Positions 6,577 to 16,900 of a DNA stretch of 52,877 nt are shown one piece after another. The translations under genes and the position numbers were made by a program. Origin of the DNA: Pseudobutyrivibrio sp. OR37 (GTDB lineage Bacteria > Bacillota > Clostridia > Lachnospirales > Lachnospiraceae); the NCBI RefSeq assembly GCF_900113655.1, contig NZ_FOQF01000025.1:1-52877 (forward strand), read 5' to 3'. The notes beneath the pieces are model-generated. The model did no database searches. It worked only from the letters and a program-made list of their open reading frames with translations, and was not told where the DNA came from. Numbering within the stretch: the stretch's first letter is position 1; the number at the start of each line of letters is the position of its first letter.

Positions 6577-8025
6577 GTGAAGGTTTTAAAGAAAATAGGG
6601 GGCTTTTTAAAGAAGCACCTTAAACTGGTAATTATATTGGCAGTTATATTGGCAATAGTTGGACTAATAGTTCACAATGCGAACTCAGCTAAAAAGGCAA
6701 TGGAGGAAGCGGCAAACGAGCCTGTTACCTCTGAAATCAAAAAGATGGATTTGCAGAAGAGCGTGGCAGTGACAGGTTCCCTTACTGCAAACGATAAGGC
6801 AACAGTTACTTCCACAATCGGTGGCACAGGTATCACTGGTGTAAAGGTTTCAAAGGTAAACTACAAGGAAGGCGATTATGTTGAAGCAGGCACTGTTGTA
6901 GTTGAGTTTGACGGCGATGATTACGAGAGAAAGCTTGCGGAGCTTAATGCTCAAAATAACATTGATAATAAAGTAAGCTTGAAGGACATTGCAGATTTAC
7001 AGCAGAAGATTCTTGATGCACAAAAGGATTTGGAAAACACTCAGGCAGATATTGTAAAGAAGCAGGAGTGGCTTGATAAAAACGAAAAGTATTATAGAGA
7101 TATAAAGGATGCTTTTGAAAATGGTCAGAAAGATCCTTATTCAGATGAAACAGAAAGATATCTCGAGCAGAGCGCAATAGTTCAGGAAAGATATGGATTC
7201 ACTATCGATAGCTACGAGGCAAAGCAGGACGAGCTAAAGACCTTAAAGGACAAGGCAAAGACACTTCAGGACACCATTACAAATACTCAGCAGTCCATTG
7301 AAATCGCTCAGCTTAAGCAGAACTTTGCACAGACCTATACTCAGGTAGATGCCAAGGATGATGTGTACGAGAGCATGGAGAAGACCCACGTATCAGCACC
7401 AATTTCTGGTTACATCATCACAATGAATGTAGAAGAGGGTAACAACTATACTCAGGGTAATACCGTATTTACCATAGCAGATACCAGCGGCTTTGTGGTT
7501 GCAGCAACTGTTAATGAATACGATGTAGCCAATATTGCAACTGGTCTTCCAGCAAAGATTAAATTTGAAGCAACAGGTGATGAGGAATTTGATGGGGAGG
7601 TAACCTTCGTGTCAGTGGCATCTGAAGGCTCTATTTCAGAGTCGAACCCACAGGCACAGGCTGCTGCAGCAGGTACCAGCGCAGGAGTGGCTAACTACAA
7701 AATCAAAATTCAGCTTAAAAATAATGATGACCGACTTCGCGTAGGCATGACAGCAAAGGCCAGCGTAGTATTGGATTCTGTAGATAACGTGCTTGCTGTT
7801 CCATACGATTGCATTCAGCAGGATGATAAAGGCAAAGATTTTGTTGCCGTTATCGACAAGGATGGAAACAAGAAAAATGTATACGTAACAGTTGGACTTG
7901 AAAGTGACTACTATGTAGAAATCAAGGGCGACGGCCTTAAGGAAGGCATGACAGTAGAGGCGATTGTTAAGGATGCTCCAAGTACAGACATTATGGATTA
8001 CATGGAGATTTCAACAGAAGAATAG
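6577..8025 (+). CDS. Periplasmic-adaptor-like (membrane fusion) protein, MacA/HlyD type
   Basis: A 482-residue adaptor protein. It begins with GTG 6577, nine bases after AAGGAGG. Residues 13-33 form a membrane anchor; next come a biotinyl-lipoyl-like beta segment (VAVTGSLTANDKATVTS...GDYVEAGTVVVEFDG), a long coiled coil at about residues 120-260, the second lipoyl half (THVSAPISGYIITMNVEEG), a beta-barrel, and a C-terminal domain with VPYDCIQQDDKGKDFVAVI. In Gram-positives such proteins assist MacB-type ABC exporters encoded next to them, as here: an ATPase and an FtsX-type permease follow. Likely exports a peptide or toxic compound; substrate not predictable. Confidence 0.88.
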   Translation: MKVLKKIGGFLKKHLKLVIILAVILAIVGLIVHNANSAKKAMEEAANEPVTSEIKKMDLQKSVAVTGSLTANDKATVTSTIGGTGITGVKVSKVNYKEGDYVEAGTVVVEFDGDDYERKLAELNAQNNIDNKVSLKDIADLQQKILDAQKDLENTQADIVKKQEWLDKNEKYYRDIKDAFENGQKDPYSDETERYLEQSAIVQERYGFTIDSYEAKQDELKTLKDKAKTLQDTITNTQQSIEIAQLKQNFAQTYTQVDAKDDVYESMEKTHVSAPISGYIITMNVEEGNNYTQGNTVFTIADTSGFVVAATVNEYDVANIATGLPAKIKFEATGDEEFDGEVTFVSVASEGSISESNPQAQAAAAGTSAGVANYKIKIQLKNNDDRLRVGMTAKASVVLDSVDNVLAVPYDCIQQDDKGKDFVAVIDKDGNKKNVYVTVGLESDYYVEIKGDGLKEGMTVEAIVKDAPSTDIMDYMEISTEE

Positions 8026-8039
8026 CGGAGGAAATTAAA

Positions 8040-8765
8040 TTGGAAGATAATGTAATGCTTGACCTTCGCAATATTCATAAAAGCTTTTTCATCGGAACCC
8101 CTAACGAGTTTGAGGTTTTACACGGACTTAATTTCACGGTGAAAAAGGGCGAGTTTGTTTCCATAGTTGGTCAGTCTGGTTCAGGTAAATCTACTCTGAT
8201 GAATATCATCGGCGCACTGGACAGGCCTACAGCAGGGGAGTACACCCTGGATGGAATTGATATTGAAAAAGCGAAGGATCATGAGCTTTCAGCTTTAAGA
8301 AATAAGAAAATCGGATTTGTGTTCCAAACCTACAATCTGATTGCCAGAACCAATGCTCTTAAAAACGTTGAGCTTCCTATGATGTATGCGGGAATGGGCA
8401 GAGCCGAGCGTATGGAACGAGCAAAGATGCTTCTTGAAGAGGTAAATATGACTGATAGAATGCATCATAACCCGGACGAGCTTTCAGGTGGACAGAAGCA
8501 GCGTGTGGCAATTGCCAGAGCTATGGCAAACGACCCAGCAATCATCCTTGCCGATGAGCCAACAGGTGCCCTGGATTCTGCAACAGGTAGAATGATTATG
8601 GATATCTTCCATAAGCTTCATGAGGAGCAGGGCAAGACCATCGTTCTAATCACTCACTCTCCAGAGCTTTCTCAGGAGACTGAACGCATAATCACCTTGA
8701 AGGATGGCAACATTATTGGTGAATCAGCAGGCAATTGGAACAGAGCAACAAAGGAGGTGGAGTAA
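8040..8765 (+). CDS. ABC transporter ATP-binding protein, MacB/LolD type
   Basis: A 241-residue ATPase. Walker A is GQSGSGKST at about residue 44, the signature [16 protein letters not shown] at about 147, and Walker [14 protein letters not shown] near 170, all intact and typical of the LolD/MacB group that works with FtsX-like permeases. The start is TTG 8040, placed nine bases after CGGAGG; an ATG at 8055 is in frame but poorly spaced. The stop codon abuts the permease start with no gap. It is the energy source for the MacA/MacB-like exporter. Confidence 0.92.
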   Translation: MEDNVMLDLRNIHKSFFIGTPNEFEVLHGLNFTVKKGEFVSIVGQSGSGKSTLMNIIGALDRPTAGEYTLDGIDIEKAKDHELSALRNKKIGFVFQTYNLIARTNALKNVELPMMYAGMGRAERMERAKMLLEEVNMTDRMHHNPDELSGGQKQRVAIARAMANDPAIILADEPTGALDSATGRMIMDIFHKLHEEQGKTIVLITHSPELSQETERIITLKDGNIIGESAGNWNRATKEVE

Positions 8766-10055
8766 ATGCTATTTACTGAAAACATCCTGGTTGCTTTAGC
8801 AGGACTTAAAGCCAACATAATGCGTTCCTTGCTCACCATGCTTGGAATCATCATCGGTATCGCATCGGTTATTGCTATCATGACAGTTGGTAATTCTATT
8901 ACCTCAATCGTCAACAGCACCATGCAGGATTTAGGTGCCAACAACCTGGAAATGGGCGTTATGCAAAAATCCAGGGACAACAAAGCCTCAGATTCAGGTG
9001 AAAATTACGGCAGTGGCTATGTCCGTGAAATGACTGATCAGGATTTGATTACAGAAGACATGCTAAAGGCCTTCAGGGCAGAATTCCCGGATGACGTTAA
9101 ATACGTGCTTAAGTATGAGAATGTTGGGGATAAGGGCAAGGTGACAGAAGGCAGTAAAAACGCTAACGTTCAAATCATTGGTTATAATAAGGATAATTTT
9201 GATTTTAAGGATAAGAAAATCCTTGCTGGACGTGGATTTTTGAATCGTGATTATGAAGAGGCTAAAAAGGTTTGTATCGTTACCGATAAGCTGGTAGAAA
9301 GAATCTATAATGGCGACAATGAAAAGGCTTTGGGCCGGCAGATTGAAATCAATGTGGGTGGCACCTACTATAGCTACTACATTGTAGGTGTGTACGAATA
9401 CGTGCAGGAGCAATTCTCCTTCGGTGTTTCTGACAATCCTACAACAGAGCTTATCATCCCTTACGAAACAGCAAGGGTAGCCAATCATAATCAGAATAAG
9501 GGCGATTATTATTTCACCTTGGTAACCTCTGTAAATACCAATAATGATGAGTTCGCCACAAAGGTAAGAGATTACTTCAATATTAATTACTATTCAAGAA
9601 ATGATGCCTACGAGGTTATGGTTGTTTCCATGACATCCATGATGAATCAGATGAATACCATGATTGGTGCCATTCAGCTGGCGCTGTCAGTTATCGCAGG
9701 CATATCCCTTGTGGTAGGTGGTATCGGCGTTATGAACATTATGCTGGTGTCCATCACCGAGCGTACCAAGGAAATCGGAACCAGAAAAGCACTTGGTGCT
9801 ACAAATGGTTCCATCAGATTGCAGTTCATCACCGAATCAGTGGTTATCTGCCTGATTGGTGGAATTATCGGAATTGTTCTTGGAATTGTTCTTGGAACAG
9901 TTGCTGTAAAGATAATGGGCTATGATGCTGCGGTTTCCCTACAGAGTATCGTAATTGCGGTAGGATTTTCTATGGCAATCGGTATCTTCTTCGGATACTA
10001 CCCAGCTAATAAAGCTGCCAAGCTTAACCCAATCGACGCTTTGCGTTACGAATAA
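8766..10055 (+). CDS. MacB/FtsX-type ABC transporter permease
   Basis: A 429-residue permease. It has a first membrane span at about residues 18-42 (SLLTMLGIIIGIASVIAI), a large extracellular MacB-like domain at about 43-290, then three spans near 300-325, 350-380 and 390-415. The cytoplasmic loop ERTKEIGTRKALGAT around residue 331 and the end NPIDALRYE are hallmarks of the MacB group. It starts directly at the stop of the ATPase gene. Its stop codon is only 2 bp from the stop of the convergent nth gene. Confidence 0.92.
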   Translation: MLFTENILVALAGLKANIMRSLLTMLGIIIGIASVIAIMTVGNSITSIVNSTMQDLGANNLEMGVMQKSRDNKASDSGENYGSGYVREMTDQDLITEDMLKAFRAEFPDDVKYVLKYENVGDKGKVTEGSKNANVQIIGYNKDNFDFKDKKILAGRGFLNRDYEEAKKVCIVTDKLVERIYNGDNEKALGRQIEINVGGTYYSYYIVGVYEYVQEQFSFGVSDNPTTELIIPYETARVANHNQNKGDYYFTLVTSVNTNNDEFATKVRDYFNINYYSRNDAYEVMVVSMTSMMNQMNTMIGAIQLALSVIAGISLVVGGIGVMNIMLVSITERTKEIGTRKALGATNGSIRLQFITESVVICLIGGIIGIVLGIVLGTVAVKIMGYDAAVSLQSIVIAVGFSMAIGIFFGYYPANKAAKLNPIDALRYE

Positions 10056-10057
10056 AA

Positions 10058-10690
10058 CTATATACGTTTTAAACATACATCTGAAAGGCAGCATTTGTCG
10101 CAGTAAGGCGCGGTGCGGGCAGTGCAGACAGCACGACCGTGGTCAACCAGTCTGTGGCAAAGGTTGTTGCCTTCTTCAGGAGGAACGATTTTCCTAAGAG
10201 CCATCTCAACTTTGGATGGCTCTTTTATATTGTCTACAAGGCCGATTCTATTTGACAGACGGATAGCGTGGGTGTCGGTGACGATGGCAGGCTTGCCAAA
10301 AACATCTCCTAGTATAAGATTGGCAGATTTGCGGCCTACACCAGGAAGCGCCAACAATTCCTCCATAGTATCAGGAACCTTGCAATCGTACACATCCCTA
10401 AGCATTTTCATGCATGCCACAATATCCCTGGCTTTAGATTTGCCAAGTCCACAAGGTCGTACAATTTCCTCAACCTCACTTACATCAGCATCGGCAATTG
10501 CGCTGATGGTAGGAAATTTGGCATACAGATGTGGAACGATTTCATTTACCCTGGCATCAGTGCACTGGGCTGCTAGCCTGACACTTACTAACAATTTCCA
10601 GGCATCGTCATAATCCAATGTGCAATCGCTGTATGGATATTCCTTTTTTAATCTTTCAATTACTATTAGTGCTAATTCTTTTTTTCTCAT
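10058..10690 (-). CDS. nth: Endonuclease III (DNA glycosylase/AP lyase)
   Basis: A base-excision repair enzyme that removes oxidised pyrimidines and nicks the abasic site. The helix-hairpin-helix LPGVGRKSANLIL carries the catalytic Lys, and VTDTHAIRL carries the catalytic Asp. The C-terminal 4Fe-4S loop reads C-x7-C-x2-C-x5-C (CTARTAPYCDKCCLSDVC), one residue longer in the first gap than in E. coli. I chose the ATG at 10690 (MRKKELALIV), which gives 210 residues, the family's usual size; an upstream ATG at 10744 would add 18 odd residues. Neither start has a strong ribosome site. Confidence 0.92.
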   Translation of the reverse strand: MRKKELALIVIERLKKEYPYSDCTLDYDDAWKLLVSVRLAAQCTDARVNEIVPHLYAKFPTISAIADADVSEVEEIVRPCGLGKSKARDIVACMKMLRDVYDCKVPDTMEELLALPGVGRKSANLILGDVFGKPAIVTDTHAIRLSNRIGLVDNIKEPSKVEMALRKIVPPEEGNNLCHRLVDHGRAVCTARTAPYCDKCCLSDVCLKRI

Positions 10691-10782
10691 GTGATAATAA
10701 TAACACAGATACTTTACATAGGGGATGACTTTTGAATAATACATTCAATTAGTAAAAAGCACAGAACATTTTTAATTTTTTG

Positions 10783-10788
10783 TATAAT
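10783..10788 (+). promoter_or_regulatory. Likely -10 box for the large surface protein gene
   Basis: A consensus TATAAT follows a T-rich stretch. No good -35 box is seen 17 bp upstream. If used, transcription would start near 10795 and give a leader of about 190 nt containing the structure at 10878-10961. Confidence 0.5.
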
Positions 10789-10877
10789 GTGATGAAATGT
10801 GTCTAGAGTGTGAATTTTATATTGAAAAGAATTTTCAGAAATGATACTCTAACATTACACGACATAACGATTTAGGG

Positions 10878-10961
10878 AAGGCGATTTATATACCGAATCA
10901 TTTGGGGCTATATTGGGATGATTAGGTAGGGTCGCTTTTTTTGACGCGTTTTGTCAAAAAA
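10878..10961 (+). promoter_or_regulatory. Structured 5' leader: terminator-like stem overlapped by a second hairpin
   Basis: A long stem forms from AAGGCGA (10878-10884) with TCGCTTT (10932-10938) and TACCGAATCAT (10891-10901) with ATGATTAGGTA (10918-10928), with a 16-nt apical loop, and runs straight into a T tract, as an intrinsic terminator does. The T tract itself is the left arm of a second hairpin, TTTTTTTGAC (10936-10945) with GTCAAAAAA (10953-10961), ending 5 bases before the ribosome site AAGGAGG. The two cannot form fully together. This fits an attenuator or unknown riboswitch; I do not recognise a known class. Confidence 0.55.
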
Positions 10962-10983
10962 TTTTAAGGAGGAGAGTATAGGA

Positions 10984-13900
10984 ATGAAAAAATTGGCTCG
11001 AAGAGGGCTTTCTTTGGTTCTGGCTTTTTTCATGGTTGCAACTACTGCATATTCTGATATGTCCTTTGTATCCCTTGCAGAAGAAGCTAATCATGTATGG
11101 ACTAAAGTAAGTCTTAACGAAATCACTTCTAATGACTCTATTGCCATCGCAGTTACAACATCTGATGGCGAAACCTATGTTATGCCAAGCGTATCCTCTA
11201 CTAAATCTGGACCTAGTGCAGTTCTAGCAACAGTTAGTGGAAGCGAGCTTACCGTTTCAGAGGGTAAGGACAGCGATTATGCTTGGAGCGTTAGCACAAA
11301 AACAGTAGAAGAAACTGTTGTTGCTAATAGCGAAAACAATGCTGAGGCTGAGGAGGATTCTTTAGTAGAAAAGAATCTTTCAGATTCAGAGGATAAATCC
11401 GAAGAATTAACTTCAGAGAAAACAGCTGAAGAAACTGTAGTAAATACAGATGATTCTTCAAAGGCTGCTGTTGAGGAAGATGCTAAGGAGCAGCTTTCAG
11501 ATAATAAGGAAGCTTCAGAAGAATTAAAGGAAGATGCTTCAGCAGAGGAAGAACAGGAAGAAGATAAGAAGGAAGAGACTGTTACAAAAACATACTACAC
11601 CTTCGCTTCTGGTACTAACTATCTATATACTACTGCAGCAAACAATGGTGTAAGAGTTAACAGTATGCCAAAGGATGAAGTAGGCGCTAGATGGGAATTA
11701 GCTGATAACGGCTATCTATCAGCCAAGGATTCTAAGGGGGTAGCTCGTTATTTAGGAATCTATAATAAGAAGGATTTCAGAGCTTACACTTCAAATGGTG
11801 GAAATATTGCTGACCAGTCAGTGGCTTTCTACAAGCTCACCACCAAAAACGCAGGTGATGCCAAGGTTGCAGCACCTACAGCTTCAATCGAAAGCGGAAA
11901 AGCTGTTGAATTTGGCACAGAGGTAACTCTTTCATGTGCTGATGAAGACGCAAAGATTTATTACAACGTAAACGGTAGTGAGGATAACTATTCCCCATAC
12001 AAGGAAGCAGTTGTAATCACAAAGGACACTACAATCTACGCTTATGCTACAAAGGATGATAAGAAGAGCGAAATCGTTTCTTTCAATTATACACTTGCAG
12101 CAGGAAGCAAAATCACTGATGTAACAAAGCTTGATTCTGAGCAGGAGTTTGTTCTTGCATTTAACGATGCAAACATCATGACAACAACTGCTACAGCACC
12201 AGATAAGAAGGGTAATACAAAGCTTGAAGCTCTTAAGGCAGAGCTTGATTCTGACAAGCACCTTGTTTACTCAGAGGCAGAAGCACCTATCGCAAAGCTT
12301 TCATTAGAGAAGGCTGAGGCAGATGGTGAGTATTACATCACAACAAACATCTTTATTGAAAATGTATTAACAAAGCATTATTTAACAACTACAGCTACAG
12401 GCAGTGCTCTTTCTTTTGTTACTGAAAAGACAGATTACAGCACATGGTCAGTAGAGACACAGGAAGATGGTAGCTTATTAATCAAAAATACAAAGGCTAT
12501 TTATCACGATGCAAAGAAGAACATTGATAAGCCACAGTACATCGAGTTTTTCAATACCTTCACAGCTTACAGCTATGTTGCAGGAACAGATAAAATCGAT
12601 GCATTCAAGCTTAATGCATACACAGTTCCTTCCCTTCAGGTAAAGGAAGACGTTCCTACTAAAAATACTGTAGGCAAGCTGCTTACAAGAGAGCTTTATG
12701 ATGGTGACCAGGTAGTTGCATATCATCCAGGCTCAGGCAAGGTTATGACATCGGTTGCTGAAAAGGGTGGTCTTCAGGGAATCGACCTTAAGCCAGCTGA
12801 AGATGAAACAATTGATATCAAGGATACTGAAGCAGTTGTTCTTACAGTAGTAATTGATGAAAACGGAAACTATCTGTTCAAGACAGAAGATGGTAAGTAT
12901 CTTACAATCGAAAAGTTAGAGACAGAAAAGGATGGCAAGACAAAGACAACAATCAATCTTATTCTTGCAGATAACGCAACAGATGAAAGTACATGGACTC
13001 TTGCAGCAGCAGATGACAAGAATGCTGGTAACTTCTATCTAAAGAGTGCAACTGTAAAGGTTGGCTCTAGCGTTCAGGCCTTCGAGTACTACGGCGGTGA
13101 TTTCAAGGCTTATGGCTTCAAGGAAGATCCAGCTTACGTATTTAATTTCTTCGCTTTAGAAGAAGGCGAGAAGACAGTTAAGCTTGAGTACGAGGACGAA
13201 AGACTTGCTGTTGCACAGTGGGCAGGTAATGCTCATTACAACGAGTTTGAAGATTGTGCTAAAGCAATCTATGGTGATAAATACGCTACAAACGATATGC
13301 TTGATAAGTCAGCAAAGTTCACATCAGTCGTTGGTGGTGTAGAAACACAGCCATGGACATCTGCAAAGAGCTCAACAACAGGCTCAACAAGCTTTTACAT
13401 GGGTTCAACTGGTGTTGCAAATGCTGCAACAGATTACATGCAGCTTGCTCTTTCAACAGTTGGCTATGGAAACCTTGAGCTTGGCTTTAGAATGAGAGCT
13501 TCAAATACAGCAGCTGGTTCATTCCAGTTACAGTATTCAACAGATGGAGAGAACTTCAAAAACTTCAAGACAGGTACTTACTCATACAAATATTCTGCAT
13601 ACAAGAAATCTGGTAAGCAGGATGAAAATGGTAAGGAAATCATGGAGCAGTATGAGGTAAGTGGTTCTGGCGATATTGCAGACGGTATTGCAAAGACATC
13701 TTATGCTCCTACATATTATGTGAGCTTTAAATTTAATGTTCCAAATGCAGCAGCAAATGCTGAGAAGCTTTATATCAGATTTGTTCCAGGCAATTTAAAT
13801 GCTAAGGGTGACAAGGAGCCATCTAATGGCGGCGTTATCCGTATGGATAGTGTTGCATTATCAGGAAACCCAGTTATCGACCCTACCAGAGCAAGATTTG

Positions 13901-16900
13901 TAGTTGCAAATCCAAGCAGCTCAGAGGTTGCTATTGGACAGAAGATTGATCTTTCATCACTTACAGAAGGCGCAGATATTTACTATTCAGTAAATGGTGG
14001 CGAATTCGTTAAGTATGATGAAAACGAAAAGCTTACAATCACTGAGCTTCCTGCAACAGTTCAGGCATACGCTACAAAAGAGGGTATGGAAAAGAGTATC
14101 ACAGTTAGCTACTCATATACTCAGGCTCAGGTTCAGGCAGTAAAGGCTGCACCAAACGGTGGTGCCGTTATCGAAAATCAGAAGGTATCACTTAAGACAA
14201 AGACAGAAGATGCAACAATCCTCTACAGATACATGACTGAAGAAGAGATTGCGGCAGCTGATGCAAAGGCTACAAAGACTGAAGAAAAGGCAGAGGGCGA
14301 AGAAGCTACTGAGCCTACAGAGCCTGCAACAGAAAAGGAAGTAGAGCACGAAGACTGGATTACCTACACAGGTTCATTCGAGCTTAAGGCTCTTCCATGT
14401 CAGCTTCAGGTAAAGGCTGTTAAAGAAGGCTATAAGGATAGCGCAGTATCAACAATTAAGTTCACAAAGAGACTTAATGACAAATACAATATCTACTTCG
14501 GACAGGTTCATGCTCATACAAACATTTCCGATGGTGCTGGTTCACTTGAGGATGCCTTAAAGCATGCAACAAAGGTAGATAACTTAGATTACATTGTAAT
14601 CACAGATCACAGTAACTCAATTGATAATGAGAAGGAATCAAAGATTACTGAAAACGTTGATAAGTCTGCAGATGATGAGTGGACATACGCTCACAATCTT
14701 GTAAAGCAGTACTCAACAGACAAATTTACATGTGCTTACGGTTATGAAATGACATGGTCAAACGGACTTGGTCACATGAACACCTTCAACACACCAGGTT
14801 TCCAGAGCCGTACACAGACAGAATATTCAACATATTCAACAGCTCTTCAGAACTACTATGCAGCACTTAGAACTGTTCCTGATTCAATCAGCCAGTTCAA
14901 CCACCCAGGTACTACATTCGGTGATTTCAGTGATTTCGCATATTACTCAGAAGAGAATGATAACCTTATCACAATGATCGAGGTTGGTAACGGTGAAGGA
15001 ACAATCGGTTCTTCAGGTTACTTCCCATCATACGAGTACTACACACGTGCACTTGATAAGGGCTGGCACGTAGCTCCTACAAACAACCAGGATAACCACA
15101 AGGGTAAGTGGGGCGATGCCAATACAGCACGAACAGTAATGCTTGCTGATGTAAATGATGAGAACGCTATCTACGATGCAATGAGAAACTATCGTATTTA
15201 CGCAACAGAGGATAACGATCTTTCAATTTACTACACACTTGATAATTACATCATGGGTACAATCCTTGAGAAGGATGCAGTTGGCGACACAGTAGAGCTT
15301 AAGGCAGACATTAAGGATCCTACAGATTCAAAGATTGGCAGAGTTGAAGTTATTGTAAACGGTGGACAGTCAATCGCTATGCAGAACGTATCAGGTAATG
15401 ATACAACGGTTAAATTTGAAGTACCTTCAAGCTATTCATACTACTACTTAAAGATTACAGAGGATGATGGCGATATCGCTGTTACAGCTCCTGTATGGGT
15501 AGGCGAGGTTGAAGCTTGTGGTATCAACAAGACTTATACAAACACAGTTCTTCCAGTTAAGGGAGAAAGCCTTGACGTAAATGTTGATTTATACAACAAC
15601 GAAGCAAGTGCTCTTGATATTAACTTCATCGACGTTGTACTTAAGGACGTTGATGGTAAGGAAACACCGGTTGCATCACTTACAGGCGAGGAAGCAGGGG
15701 TTGCTTCAGTTGCTTCAAATGATACAGCTACATTCAAAACAGATTTTGTTTACAACGAAGCAGGTCAGGTAACCTACGAAATCACAGTTAGAGCAACACT
15801 TAACGGTGTTCCAAAGGTTTACACAGATAAGCTGCAGGTAAGCTACGCACTTCCATCTATGATTGCAGACATCGTTATCGATGGTACACATGGAAATGAT
15901 TATGTAACAGGCTACTACGGTGGAAACGTAAATGCGTTTATCAAGCTTTGCGCAGCAAAGAATATCCGTGCAACAGTTGTAAGAGACAAGATTACAGCTG
16001 ACACACTTAAGAATGCTAAGCTTCTTGTAGTTTCAGCTCCAGCAAAGAAGTCTGGTACTGCAAACGCAGGAGATTACAAGGTAAGCCATTTCGAAGATGA
16101 ATTCATTGCTACTGTTAAGGACTACGTTGCAAACGGTGGTTCAGTTGCAGTTTGCGGTTTGGCTGATTACTCAGATACAGCAGAAGGTCAGACAGGCACA
16201 GAGCAGAACAAGCTTCTTTCAGCAATCGGCGCAACAATCCGCATGGGTTCTGATGAGGTTTGCGATGACAAGAATAATGGCGGTCAGGTTTACAGAATGT
16301 ATCCTACAAATGTAAATCTTGATTCTGAGCTTCTTGCAGGCTTCAGAGAGGGCCAGAAGTACAGCCAGTATTCAGGCTGCTCAGTTGATATTTCAAATGC
16401 TACAGCAAACGATGTTGTAGATGCAGCAGAATGGCTTGTAAAGGGATATAACACAACATACTCTGTAGATTGCAAGGATGATAATGGTAAGGCAATCGAA
16501 GGCACCCTTGAAAATGGAGTAAAGGGTAAGAAGCTTGACAACGAAGGCAACGTAACCTTCCTTGCTCGTCAGAAGACAAAAGCAGGTGGACAGATTATCG
16601 TAGCCGGTGGCGTATTCCTTTCAGACTTCGAAGTAAAGGCAGAGATGGACAACAACGATTCTCTTCCTTATGTAAACCACACAATCGTAAACAACATTTT
16701 AGATGGTTCACAGGTTGAGCTTCCAGTATCAACAATCGCTGAAGCAAGAGCCGGTGAAATGAATGAAGTGTTTGCCGTAGAAGGATATGTAACATCTGGT
16801 ACAGACAACGAAAACACAACATTCTTCGATACAATCTATCTCCAGGATGAGACAGCTGGTATCGATATCTTCCCATACGCAACACCAGGTCTTGCAATTG

